Part shown: one piece after another, positions 31,926 to 39,082 of the stretch
Layout of the letters: each line of letters opens with the position of its first letter
Numbering within the stretch: position 1 is the stretch's first letter
DNA from: Flavonifractor sp. AGMB03687
GTDB taxonomy: Bacteria; Bacillota; Clostridia; Oscillospirales; Oscillospiraceae
Direction of reading: 5' to 3'
Assembly: GCF_017811815.1 (NCBI RefSeq)
Contig: NZ_JADKZI010000001.1
Location: 62,001-126,000, forward strand
DNA length: 64,000 nt
Translations under genes and position numbers: made by a program
Notes under the pieces: model-generated
Database searches by the model: none
Told to the model about the DNA's origin: nothing
The model's input: the letters and a program-made list of their open reading frames with translations, nothing else

Positions 31926-32756
31926 ATGGCCGGAATCTTATATCTGGTACCCACCCCTATCGGCAATCTGGGGGACATTTCCCAGCGGATGGCGGACACC
32001 CTGGAGGCGGTGGACTTTATCGCCGCCGAGGACACCCGGGTGTCCCTCAAGCTGCTCAATCACCTGGGGCTGAAAAAGCCCATGATCTCCTACTACCGCC
32101 ACAACACCGAAGCGGGAGGCCAGGCGGTGCTGGGCCGCCTGCTGGCTGGGGAGAGCTGCGCCCTGGTCACCGACGCAGGTACCCCGGCGGTTTCCGACCC
32201 CGGCGAGGACCTGGTGCGGCTGTGCGCCCAGAGCGGGGTGGAGGTGGTGGCCATCCCCGGCCCCTGCGCCCTCATTACCGCGCTGTCGGTGTCCGGCCTG
32301 CCCACCGGCCGCTTCACCTTTGAGGGTTTCCTGGCCATGAACAAGAAAAACCGCCGGGCCCACCTGGAGGAGCTGCGGCAGGAGCAGCGGACCATGATCT
32401 TCTATGAGGCCCCCCACAAGCTGACCGCCACCCTGGCCGACCTGGCGGAGGCCTTTGGACCGGACCGGCGGATCTCCCTGTGTCGGGAGCTGACTAAGCT
32501 CCATGAGGAGGTGCGCCGCACCACCCTGGGGGAGGCTATGACCTGGTACGAGGCCAATCCGCCCCGAGGTGAGTTCGTCCTGGTGGTGGAGGGTGCCGCC
32601 GAGAATGCCAAGGAGGCTCCCACCCTGGAGCAGGGGCTGGAGCGGGTGGCCCAGCTGCGGGCCGAGGGGTTGTCCCTGAAAGATGCCGCTCGGCAGGCCG
32701 CCAAGGAGACCGGCTTGCCTAAGAATGAGCTCTACAGCAGGGCTATGAATGAATAA
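31926..32756 (+). CDS. rsmI: 16S rRNA (cytidine1402-2'-O)-methyltransferase
   Basis: 276 aa, tetrapyrrole-methylase fold. The hallmarks YLVPTPIGNLGDIS, EDTRVSLKLLNHLG, TDAGTPAVSDPG and IPGPCALITALSVSGLP identify RsmI, which 2'-O-methylates C1402 in the ribosomal decoding centre. ATG 31926 has GGAGGT 6 nt upstream inside the previous gene's end. It is the last gene of the XRE-NUDIX-methylase operon; a hairpin at 32953 may end the transcript after a long A+T-rich tail. Confidence 0.94.
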   Translation: MAGILYLVPTPIGNLGDISQRMADTLEAVDFIAAEDTRVSLKLLNHLGLKKPMISYYRHNTEAGGQAVLGRLLAGESCALVTDAGTPAVSDPGEDLVRLCAQSGVEVVAIPGPCALITALSVSGLPTGRFTFEGFLAMNKKNRRAHLEELRQEQRTMIFYEAPHKLTATLADLAEAFGPDRRISLCRELTKLHEEVRRTTLGEAMTWYEANPPRGEFVLVVEGAAENAKEAPTLEQGLERVAQLRAEGLSLKDAARQAAKETGLPKNELYSRAMNE

Positions 32757-32811
32757 ACACTGTTATCCTAATGAGCATAATTGAATATTACAAACCGTAT
32801 ATTTTCGGCCT

Positions 32812-32830
32812 GTTTCGAAAAGGTCGAAAC
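32812..32830. repeat. GTTTCGA inverted repeat in A+T-rich gap
   Basis: GTTTCGA (32812-32818) and TCGAAAC (32824-32830) around a 5-nt centre, then a run of A. It sits in the most A+T-rich intergenic stretch of the window (32757-32950), where no gene is seen. Could be a protein site; no family match. Confidence 0.45.
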
Positions 32831-32952
32831 TGTAAAAAAACGGTCGATTCGCCGGGAAAACAGGGAAAAAGATGGGAAAAAACAGCACAAAATTGAAATA
32901 TTCTTTTAACCCGTGTTAATTGCATAATTATTAGCAAATTTAGCAAAAGAAA

Positions 32953-32995
32953 GGGACTCCCCCTGCAATATGCAGGAGGAGTCCCGATTTTTTTC
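32953..32995. terminator. bidirectional terminator between rsmI and abrB
   Basis: 15-bp stem with one mismatch (GGGACTCC... and complement), 3-nt loop, T7 on the plus strand and T-rich flank on the minus strand. Confidence 0.88.
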
Positions 32996-33003
32996 TGCTT
33001 GGG

Positions 33004-33246
33004 TTACTTCAGCTGGAGCTCACGGATGCAGTTGGTGCAAACGTTTTTGCCCTTAAAGTTGACCACATCCTTAGCATCATCGCAGAAAATGCAGGCGGGC
33101 TGATACTTTTTCAGCACAATGGAGGCGCCGTCCACATAAATCTCCAGAGAATCTTTCTCCGCGATATCCAGCGTGCGGCGAAGCTCGATGGGCAGGACGA
33201 TGCGGCCCAGCTCATCTACTTTGCGTACGATCCCAGTTGACTTCAT
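33004..33246 (-). CDS. abrB: AbrB-family transition-state regulator
   Basis: 80 aa. The N-terminal swapped-hairpin DNA-binding domain (MKSTGIVRKVDELGRIVLPI, then ELRRTLDIAEKDSLEIYVDG) closely matches AbrB, a repressor of post-exponential and sporulation genes. The C-terminal half differs from Bacillus AbrB: it ends with CxxC and CxxC pairs (CIFC, CTNC), likely binding zinc, as in clostridial AbrB proteins. AAAGGAAG lies before ATG 33246 and a strong promoter lies at 33310-33337. Confidence 0.9.
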   Translation of the reverse strand: MKSTGIVRKVDELGRIVLPIELRRTLDIAEKDSLEIYVDGASIVLKKYQPACIFCDDAKDVVNFKGKNVCTNCIRELQLK

Positions 33247-33309
33247 AAGTGTTACTTCCTTTCCCTATTAGCTTCCAATTATTCCCCTCATTAACTAGAA
33301 ACTGACACA

Positions 33310-33337
33310 ATTATAACACAACGTATTGCCCTGTCAA
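33310..33337 (-). promoter_or_regulatory. abrB promoter, TTGACA-16-TATAAT
   Basis: Minus strand consensus boxes: TTGACA (33337-33332) and TATAAT (33315-33310), spacer 16. Leader about 60 nt. Confidence 0.8.
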
Positions 33338-33461
33338 GCAATGTTACAAAATCTTCATATATTATCTGCCATTTTTCGCCTCGAAATTGGGTATCTTTTC
33401 CGAAGCTGGATCGTATAGATAGCCCGATCTGGAAATTCGGACGGAGAAAGGGGCGGAGCGC

Positions 33462-34040
33462 ATGGCAATGGCGGCGATCTGGACGGGGATGGTGGTGATT
33501 TCCATCCTGTGCGGGCTGGCCACCGGCAACGGGGCGGCGGTGGGAGCGGCGGCTCTGGAGGGAGCCGGGGCGGCGGTGGACCTGTGCCTGGCTATGGCGG
33601 GGGTGCTCTGCCTGTGGATGGGGGTTATGGAGATCATGAAGCGCTCTGGCCTGTCCGCCGGTCTGTCCAAGCTGCTGCGCCCCCTGCTGGGCAGGCTCTA
33701 CCCGGACTTTGCCCGGGACCGGGAAGTGATGGACAGCATCTCCGCCAACGTGTCGGCCAACCTGCTGGGGCTGGGCAACGCGGCCACTCCCCTGGGCATC
33801 CAGGCGGCCCGGCAGATGAGCCGCCGCACCCCGGGGGTGGCCTCCGACTCCCTGTGTATGCTGGTGGTGTGCAACACCGCCTCCATCCAGCTCATCCCCA
33901 CCACCGTGGCGGGGGTGCGGCTGGCCGCCGGGTGTGAGACCCCCTTTGACATTCTGCCGGCGGTGTGGCTGGCCTCCGCCCTGTCGGTGTGCGTGGGCAT
34001 TGTGGCGGCCAAGCTGCTGTCCAAGCTGTGGAGGGATTGA
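33462..34040 (+). CDS. spmA: spore maturation protein A
   Basis: 192-aa membrane protein with the nucleoside-recognition (Gate) domain: VMDSISANVSANLLGLGNAATPLG is its conserved core (cited in part). In Bacillus SpmA and SpmB are needed for full core dehydration and heat resistance, acting in the developing spore. ATG 33462 and 33468 are both possible starts near a GGAG site. spmB follows 2 nt after its stop. A GTATAGAT box at 33413-33420 could be a sporulation-type -10, but the match is weak. Confidence 0.9.
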   Translation: MAMAAIWTGMVVISILCGLATGNGAAVGAAALEGAGAAVDLCLAMAGVLCLWMGVMEIMKRSGLSAGLSKLLRPLLGRLYPDFARDREVMDSISANVSANLLGLGNAATPLGIQAARQMSRRTPGVASDSLCMLVVCNTASIQLIPTTVAGVRLAAGCETPFDILPAVWLASALSVCVGIVAAKLLSKLWRD

Positions 34041-34042
34041 CC

Positions 34043-34561
34043 ATGGGGACCTTTTTTACCATGCTGGTGCCCATCATCATCGGGACCGTGGCCCTATGGG
34101 GCATGGTGCGGAAGGTGGACGTGTACAGCGCCCTTATCTCCGGCGCCGAGGAGGGGCTGGGGGTGCTCATCCGCATCGTACCCGCTCTGGTGGGTCTGCT
34201 GACAGCGGTGTATATGCTGCGGGCCTCCGGGGCCCTGGAGCTGGCGGCGGAGGCCCTGGCCCCGGTGCTCACCGCCGTAGGCATCCCGCCGGAGACGGTG
34301 GCCCTGATGCTGGTGCGGCCCATCAGCGGCTCCGCCGCCCTGGGGGTGGGAGCGGAGCTCATCTCCACCTACGGTCCGGACTCGGCCATCGGCCGCACCG
34401 CCGCCGTCATGCTGGGCTCCACTGAAACCACCTTTTACACCATTGCCGTCTACTTCGGCGCGGCGGGCATCGTCAAGACCCGCTACGCCGTGCCCGCCGC
34501 CCTGTGCGCCGATCTGGCCGGCTTTCTGGCCGCCGCTTGGGCGGTGCGGCTAATCTTCTGA
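34043..34561 (+). CDS. spmB: spore maturation protein B
   Basis: 172-aa membrane protein, partner of SpmA. The start ATG 34043 has GGAGGG 8 nt upstream. RPISGSAALGVGAELISTYG and MLGSTETTFYTIAVYFGA are the conserved SpmB blocks (Gate domain). Together with spmA it indicates a sporulating organism. A strong terminator follows. Confidence 0.92.
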   Translation: MGTFFTMLVPIIIGTVALWGMVRKVDVYSALISGAEEGLGVLIRIVPALVGLLTAVYMLRASGALELAAEALAPVLTAVGIPPETVALMLVRPISGSAALGVGAELISTYGPDSAIGRTAAVMLGSTETTFYTIAVYFGAAGIVKTRYAVPAALCADLAGFLAAAWAVRLIF

Positions 34562-34568
34562 GGAGAAC

Positions 34569-34608
34569 AAAAGGAGGCCCGCTGCATTTGCAGCGGGCCT
34601 CCTTTTGT
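34569..34608. terminator. terminator between spmB and a convergent small gene
   Basis: 17-bp perfect stem (34569-34585 with 34589-34606) with A run before and T run after, so it is bidirectional. It touches the stop codon of the minus-strand gene. Confidence 0.92.
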
Positions 34609-34817
34609 TATAGTGTAAAATCCTCGTCCTTTAGCTTGCCCAGATCCAGGGACACCGGCGGAGTGGGCACCCGCTTCAGCGGGTCGTACCGGAAGGAGCG
34701 GCAGCTGCCTCCGGGGGAGACCACGCCCTTCTTGACGCAGAGGACCTGCTCCTCATCCAACTTGGTACCGCGCTGGCAGTAGCAGCAGCGAGGCTCAATG
34801 TCTTTTTGGAACAGCAT
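34608..34817 (-). CDS. small conserved Cys-rich protein
   Basis: 69 aa. CCYCQRG near residue 11, then CVKKG and a single Cys in GGSCRSFRYDP; the spacing C-x2-C ... C ... C looks like a small zinc-binding module. GAGGAGGG lies 4 nt before ATG 34817. It follows ylbJ on the same strand by 49 nt and is probably cotranscribed with it. Function unknown; the motif SCRSFRYDPLKRVP suggests a conserved family in this bacterial group. Confidence 0.72.
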   Translation of the reverse strand: MLFQKDIEPRCCYCQRGTKLDEEQVLCVKKGVVSPGGSCRSFRYDPLKRVPTPPVSLDLGKLKDEDFTL

Positions 34818-34866
34818 ACGATCCCTCCTCTTCTCTTAGGTCACACGGAAAATTTCGTGCCTAATA

Positions 34867-36057
34867 TTATATCACGCTTTTCCGGCGTTTGCCAAGGCCT
34901 TTTCGTGAGCCCAGGGCGGCTGCCAGCAGGAAACCCAGGAAGATGAGCCAGGCGGCCAGGATGGAGACGGTGAGGGCACTGTGAAATTCCATACCGGCGA
35001 TGCCGGCCACCTGATCGGCCAGGTAGTTGGAGACAGGGGCGTTGAGAGGGACAAAGCGGACCAGAACCCCCACGAAGAGAGCGGAGAGAAAGCCGTGGAG
35101 CAACTTGCCGACCAGGTAGGTGCCCACCGACAGGCCGCTGCCTCCGATGAAAGAGAGCACCTGGCAGTGGACCGACACACCGGCCCATCCCAGCATGAAG
35201 GCGGCCATGGTGAGCCGCCCGCTGAGGGCGCCCCCCTCCGACAGGGTGGACACCCCAGAGGAGATCTCCAACGCACCGGTGAGCAGCCGCTGGGCCCACT
35301 CCGGGGTCAGGCCGAAGGGGGCCAGCACCGTGCCCAGCACCTGGGCCAGGCCGGGCAGGAAGCCGGAGCGGATGAGCAGCTGGATGACCACCGTGAAAAA
35401 TACCACGAAGGCACAGATATTTAAGGTGGAGAGAAAGGCGTTTTTCACCGAGCCGGTAAAGGCGGTGGAAAAGCGCTGGGCCTGGAACTGGGGGGAGGAG
35501 CGGTGGGTTTTGCCCTTACCGCAGTCCTCACCGGCCTTGTAGAACCGGAAGAGCAGTCCCACGCACACCGAGGCCAGGGCGTGAGCCAGATAGAGGGCCA
35601 CCCCCACGGTGCTGCTGGCGAAAATACCTGCCCCCACCACCCCCAGGATAAAGGCGGGGCCGGAGTTGTTGCAGAAGGCCAGCAGCCGCTCTGCCTCGGT
35701 GCGGGTGCACATCCCCCGCTCATACAGGTTGATGGCGGTCTTGGCCCCCACCGGGTAGCCCCCCACAAAGCCCAGGGCGAAGGCGGAGGCACAGGCGCCG
35801 CTGACATGGAAGAGGGGGCGCATGACCCCCTCCAGCAGTCGGCCCAGGTAGCGGGCCAGCCCCAGCTCCACCACCAGGGAGGAGAGTACAAAGAAGGGGA
35901 ACAGGGATGGGATAATTACGTTATAGCACAGCTGGAGGCCGGTCCGGGCCGCCTCCATGGATGGCTTGGGGTAGAGCATCAGCGCCAATGTGGCGCACAA
36001 CAGGACAAGGCCCAGAATGAAATCGCGGACTCGGGCCTTGGATAGCAGCTGGGACAT
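34867..36057 (-). CDS. ylbJ: sporulation integral membrane protein YlbJ
   Basis: 396 aa, about 8-10 helices, nucleoside-recognition (Gate) type. GFVGGYPVGAKT and FCNNSGPAFILGVVGAGIF are the YlbJ signature blocks. In Bacillus YlbJ is expressed in the mother cell and is needed for spore cortex formation. ATG 36057 (MSQLLSKARV) has GGAGGTG 7 nt upstream; an open frame to 36219 overlaps tetR and is not used. It lies 58 nt downstream of tetR on the same strand. A third Gate-domain protein next to spmA/spmB forms a small sporulation island. Confidence 0.88.
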   Translation of the reverse strand: MSQLLSKARVRDFILGLVLLCATLALMLYPKPSMEAARTGLQLCYNVIIPSLFPFFVLSSLVVELGLARYLGRLLEGVMRPLFHVSGACASAFALGFVGGYPVGAKTAINLYERGMCTRTEAERLLAFCNNSGPAFILGVVGAGIFASSTVGVALYLAHALASVCVGLLFRFYKAGEDCGKGKTHRSSPQFQAQRFSTAFTGSVKNAFLSTLNICAFVVFFTVVIQLLIRSGFLPGLAQVLGTVLAPFGLTPEWAQRLLTGALEISSGVSTLSEGGALSGRLTMAAFMLGWAGVSVHCQVLSFIGGSGLSVGTYLVGKLLHGFLSALFVGVLVRFVPLNAPVSNYLADQVAGIAGMEFHSALTVSILAAWLIFLGFLLAAALGSRKGLGKRRKSVI

Positions 36058-36115
36058 GGCACACACCTCCTTCACAGATGGGTATGCGCCATGGGGAAAA
36101 AAGTTGCCTGTCCCC

Positions 36116-36718
36116 TCAGCCGCCGGTGCGGAACACCTGGCTGAACAGGGTGTAGTCCTGTTCCAAACGGGACAGCAGCTGGTAGGAGCCCCGGTGGAGG
36201 GTCCAGTCGATGACCACACCCCGGAAGTGCCGCAGCAGGAAGTCTGCGGTCCACTCCGCCGACCAGCCGGGCAGCAGCCCGCCCTCGGCCTCCGCCTGCC
36301 CCAGACAATTTGCCATGGCCCGCAGGGTGAACCGGCTGGAGTCCATGGAGGAGGTGTCGTCGGGGGAATCCAGCCGCCGTTGATAGTAGCGGGCCACCAG
36401 CTCCCAGCCCAGGTTTTCCAGGAACTGCGCGTAGTTGGTCATCAACCGCCACAGCCGTTGGGCGGGAGGCTCGTCCTCATGGCCGGCCAGGGCCTGCTCC
36501 AGGTAGGTGTCCAGAGGGGCAAAGCCCCGGGAGAGCAGGTCCTCCTTGGAGCGGAAGTGGTGGTAAAAGGCACCGGTGGTGATCCCGGCCTGCTGGCAGA
36601 TCTCCCGGATGGAGACCTTGTCAAAGCTCTGCTTGCGGGACAAGTCCATGGCGGCCTGCAGAATAGCCTGTTCGGTCTGTTTGGCCTGCTCTTTTCTACG
36701 GGTACGATAGTCCTCCAC
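36116..36718 (-). CDS. TetR-family transcriptional regulator
   Basis: 200 aa. N-terminal HTH: ILQAAMDLSRKQSFDKVSIR then ICQQAGITTGAFYHHFRSKE (residues ~19-60), the standard TetR pattern. The C-terminal ligand-binding helices are unremarkable. GTG 36718 with AGAGGTGG upstream. It is divergent from degV; a 17-bp perfect palindrome at 36773-36789 between them is the probable operator. degV encodes a fatty-acid binding protein, so a fatty-acid-derived ligand is possible, but that is inference. Confidence 0.88.
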   Translation of the reverse strand: MEDYRTRRKEQAKQTEQAILQAAMDLSRKQSFDKVSIREICQQAGITTGAFYHHFRSKEDLLSRGFAPLDTYLEQALAGHEDEPPAQRLWRLMTNYAQFLENLGWELVARYYQRRLDSPDDTSSMDSSRFTLRAMANCLGQAEAEGGLLPGWSAEWTADFLLRHFRGVVIDWTLHRGSYQLLSRLEQDYTLFSQVFRTGG

Positions 36719-36731
36719 GCGCTTCCACCTC

Positions 36732-36761
36732 TTGACAGCGGCGACCCTTTGCCGCTATAAT
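36732..36761 (+). promoter_or_regulatory. degV promoter, TTGACA-18-TATAAT
   Basis: Consensus -35 TTGACA (36732-36737) and -10 TATAAT (36756-36761), spacer 18, inside the tetR-degV gap. Confidence 0.82.
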
Positions 36762-36772
36762 TTAAGTAAGTC

Positions 36773-36789
36773 ACATAACGACGTTATGT
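36773..36789. promoter_or_regulatory. 17-bp palindromic operator, probable TetR site
   Basis: ACATAACG-A-CGTTATGT: two perfect 8-bp arms around one base, placed just after the expected degV transcription start, where a bound dimer would block elongation or open-complex formation. Confidence 0.72.
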
Positions 36790-36818
36790 CAGTTTCCCAA
36801 ACTTGATTATAGAGTAGG

Positions 36819-37697
36819 ATGATCAGCTTGTCAAACGTACAGAAGATCGCGTTGCTCACCGATTCCACCGCCGATCTGTCCCCCGCCCTGCGGGAGGAAA
36901 AGCCCATCTATACGGTCCCGCTGAAGATCGTATGCGACGATGGGGAGTACTCCGACGGGGTGGACATCTTCTCCGGAGATATCTATGAGCGGCTGCACCG
37001 GGGCGAGCTCCCCCGGACCTCGCTGCCCGACGGCGGCAGCGTCAGCGACACCCTGGACCAGATCAAGGCCGACGGCTATGAAAAGGTGCTGGCCGTCATG
37101 CTGTCCTCCGGCCTGTCGGGCACCTATAATATGGTGCGCCTTCTGGCCGAGAGCCGCAGCGATCTGGAGATTGCCGTGTTTGACTCCAAGAGTGGCTCCC
37201 TGGGTATGGGGATCATGCTGCTCCAGCTGTGGGAGGACATCCTGGCCGGGGTCGACTGGGATACCCTGGTGAACAAGCGGGTGCCTCAGCTGATCGCCAA
37301 TACCTTCCCCTTCTTCTCGGTGGATACCCTGGAGTATCTCAGCAAGGGCGGGCGCATCGGCAAGGTGACCGCCCTGGCCGGTACCCTGCTGAGCATCAAG
37401 CCCATCATCTCCTTTGCCGGGGACGGACAGCTCCAGAGCGTGGCCAAGGTGCGGGGCCGTCGGCAGGTACAGGACAAGATCCTGGATCTGATGGCTCAGA
37501 AGCTCAAGCCGGGCGTCCGGTACAACCTGGGCATCGCCAACGGCGGCGCGCCCGAGGAGATGGAAGAGTTTGCCGTCCGGATGAAGGAGCGCTTCCCCAA
37601 TGCCGAGCACATGTGGGCTGGCGAGATCGACGCCACCCTCAGCGTCTATATCGGCGACGGCGTGCTGGGCGGCGGCATTCAGCTGCTGGAGGATTGA
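36819..37697 (+). CDS. DegV-family fatty-acid-binding protein
   Basis: 292 aa. DegV proteins (FakB in some species) hold a fatty acid for phosphorylation by fatty acid kinase FakA. IALLTDSTADLSP at the start, DGGSVSDTLDQI, SSGLSGTYN near residue 95 and DTLEYLSKGGRIGK near residue 168 are the family landmarks. ATG 36819 has only a weak AGTAGG site close by, so TTG 36828 is an alternative. Monocistronic, with a palindromic operator and a strong promoter upstream and a terminator downstream. No fakA in the window. Confidence 0.92.
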   Translation: MISLSNVQKIALLTDSTADLSPALREEKPIYTVPLKIVCDDGEYSDGVDIFSGDIYERLHRGELPRTSLPDGGSVSDTLDQIKADGYEKVLAVMLSSGLSGTYNMVRLLAESRSDLEIAVFDSKSGSLGMGIMLLQLWEDILAGVDWDTLVNKRVPQLIANTFPFFSVDTLEYLSKGGRIGKVTALAGTLLSIKPIISFAGDGQLQSVAKVRGRRQVQDKILDLMAQKLKPGVRYNLGIANGGAPEEMEEFAVRMKERFPNAEHMWAGEIDATLSVYIGDGVLGGGIQLLED

Positions 37698-37710
37698 ACC
37701 CAAAACCATG

Positions 37711-37746
37711 AAAAAAGCCCTGCTGCATAGGCAGCAGGGCTTTTTT
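37711..37746. terminator. bidirectional terminator between degV and the AI-2E-family gene
   Basis: Stem GCCCTGCTGC/GCAGCAGGGC with six A before and six T after; serves both convergent genes. Confidence 0.94.
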
Positions 37747-37750
37747 GTGT

Positions 37751-38872
37751 TCAGGCAGCGGGCTTATCCAGCCGCTTGCGGACGTCCTGGCGCAGCAGGG
37801 TGTAGGCCACCGAGGCGATGGGAACGCTGATGAGGATGCCGGGCACGCCCATCAGGCTGCCGCCTACGGTGACGGCGGCCAGCACCCAGATGCCGGGCAG
37901 GCCCAGAGAGGTGCCTACCACCCGGGGATAGATCACGTTGCCCTCCACCTGCTGGAGGATGATGAGGAAAATCACGAAGATAAAGGCCTTCAGGGGGGAG
38001 ACCATCAGCAGCAGGACGGCCGACAGAATGGCGCCAATGTAGGCGCCCGCCACCGGGATGAGGGCGGAAGCGCCCACCGTGACGCCGATGAGGGGGGCGT
38101 AGTCCGGCTGGATGAACAGCATGCCGACGGTACACAGTCCGCCCAGGATGCAGGCCTCGATGCACTGGCCGGTGACAAACTTGGTAAAGGTGGCGGCGGT
38201 GAGGGAGACCACATCGGAGATGGGTCCGGCCACCTTGGCGGGGACATAGGTCTTCAGCAGGCGGCGGCACTGGCCCAGCAGCTTATCCCGTCCGGAGAGC
38301 ATATAGATGGAGAAGACCAGGGCCAGCACGCCGGTGACGACGATGGAGACCAGACCCGTGGTGAACTCCACGATCTGGGGGCCCAGGTTGGAGAGGAATT
38401 TCAGGGCGTTGTTGAGGATGCCCTCCAGGGTGGTGTTCAGTTTGGACAGGTCCAGCTGCTCGATGTCCAGATGCAGATACTCCAGCAGATGGTTGATGGT
38501 GTTCTGGGCGTTGGCGATGTAGCCGCTGAGGTTGAGGACAAAGGTCTGGATGCTCTCCACCAGCTTGGGCAGCACAAAGGAGAAGATGGCCACCACAACA
38601 ATGATGAGAGCCAGATAGGAGGTAAGGACGGCCAGGGGGCGGGCGGCGCCCCGGGCAGAGGTTTTGTCCAGCCCCCGGCTGTACAGCCGGAAGAAGAACT
38701 GACAGGGGCGGTTGAGCACAAAGGCCAGGCAGAAGCCAATGATGAGAGGCTTGAAGACCGACAGCAGAATGCCCAGTCCTCCGGCCAGCACATCCAGACG
38801 GGCCAGTACCATCACCAGGACCACTGCATAGGTGATGATGAGCAGGATGCTTTTAAACAGCTTTTTATCCAT
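37751..38872 (-). CDS. AI-2E family transporter (UPF0118/PerM-like membrane protein)
   Basis: 373 aa, 7-8 helices with a central amphipathic region. GVTVGASALIPVAGAYIGAI and LQQVEGNVIYPRVVGTSLGL near the C terminus are the diagnostic blocks. The family includes the E. coli AI-2 exporter TqsA and Na+/H+ antiporters, so the substrate is open. ATG 38872 (MDKKLFKS) with GAGG upstream is preferred; an upstream ATG in frame gives MELRFIMDKK. Its promoter is TTGACG-17-TATAGT (38938-38910). Confidence 0.87.
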   Translation of the reverse strand: MDKKLFKSILLIITYAVVLVMVLARLDVLAGGLGILLSVFKPLIIGFCLAFVLNRPCQFFFRLYSRGLDKTSARGAARPLAVLTSYLALIIVVVAIFSFVLPKLVESIQTFVLNLSGYIANAQNTINHLLEYLHLDIEQLDLSKLNTTLEGILNNALKFLSNLGPQIVEFTTGLVSIVVTGVLALVFSIYMLSGRDKLLGQCRRLLKTYVPAKVAGPISDVVSLTAATFTKFVTGQCIEACILGGLCTVGMLFIQPDYAPLIGVTVGASALIPVAGAYIGAILSAVLLLMVSPLKAFIFVIFLIILQQVEGNVIYPRVVGTSLGLPGIWVLAAVTVGGSLMGVPGILISVPIASVAYTLLRQDVRKRLDKPAA

Positions 38873-38909
38873 AATAAACCTCAGTTCCATAGCAAAGAAT
38901 GGTAGCTTC

Positions 38910-38938
38910 ACTATAGCATTCCGATGATATGCCGTCAA
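38910..38938 (-). promoter_or_regulatory. promoter of the AI-2E-family gene, TTGACG-17-TATAGT
   Basis: Minus strand -35 TTGACG (38938-38933) and -10 TATAGT (38915-38910), spacer 17. It overlaps the possible upstream start extension, supporting the internal start at 38872. Confidence 0.78.
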
Positions 38939-39007
38939 CGGGAAAGGCGTATGCTTCATAAAAATTTAAGCAGAGGTCGAAAGAAAGGCAAGTTCATGAA
39001 ATTTTAC

Positions 39008-39036
39008 TTGACAGGAATGAACTGCCGCCTTATAAT
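39008..39036 (+). promoter_or_regulatory. nifS promoter, TTGACA-17-TATAAT
   Basis: Perfect consensus boxes (39008-39013, 39031-39036), spacer 17. An inverted repeat GGAATT-AAGTA-AATTCC follows at 39051-39067, just before the ribosome site, and may be an operator. Confidence 0.88.
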
Positions 39037-39082
39037 CTAGTAAACAGATAGGAATTAAGTAAATTCCGGAAAGGAGCCACCT

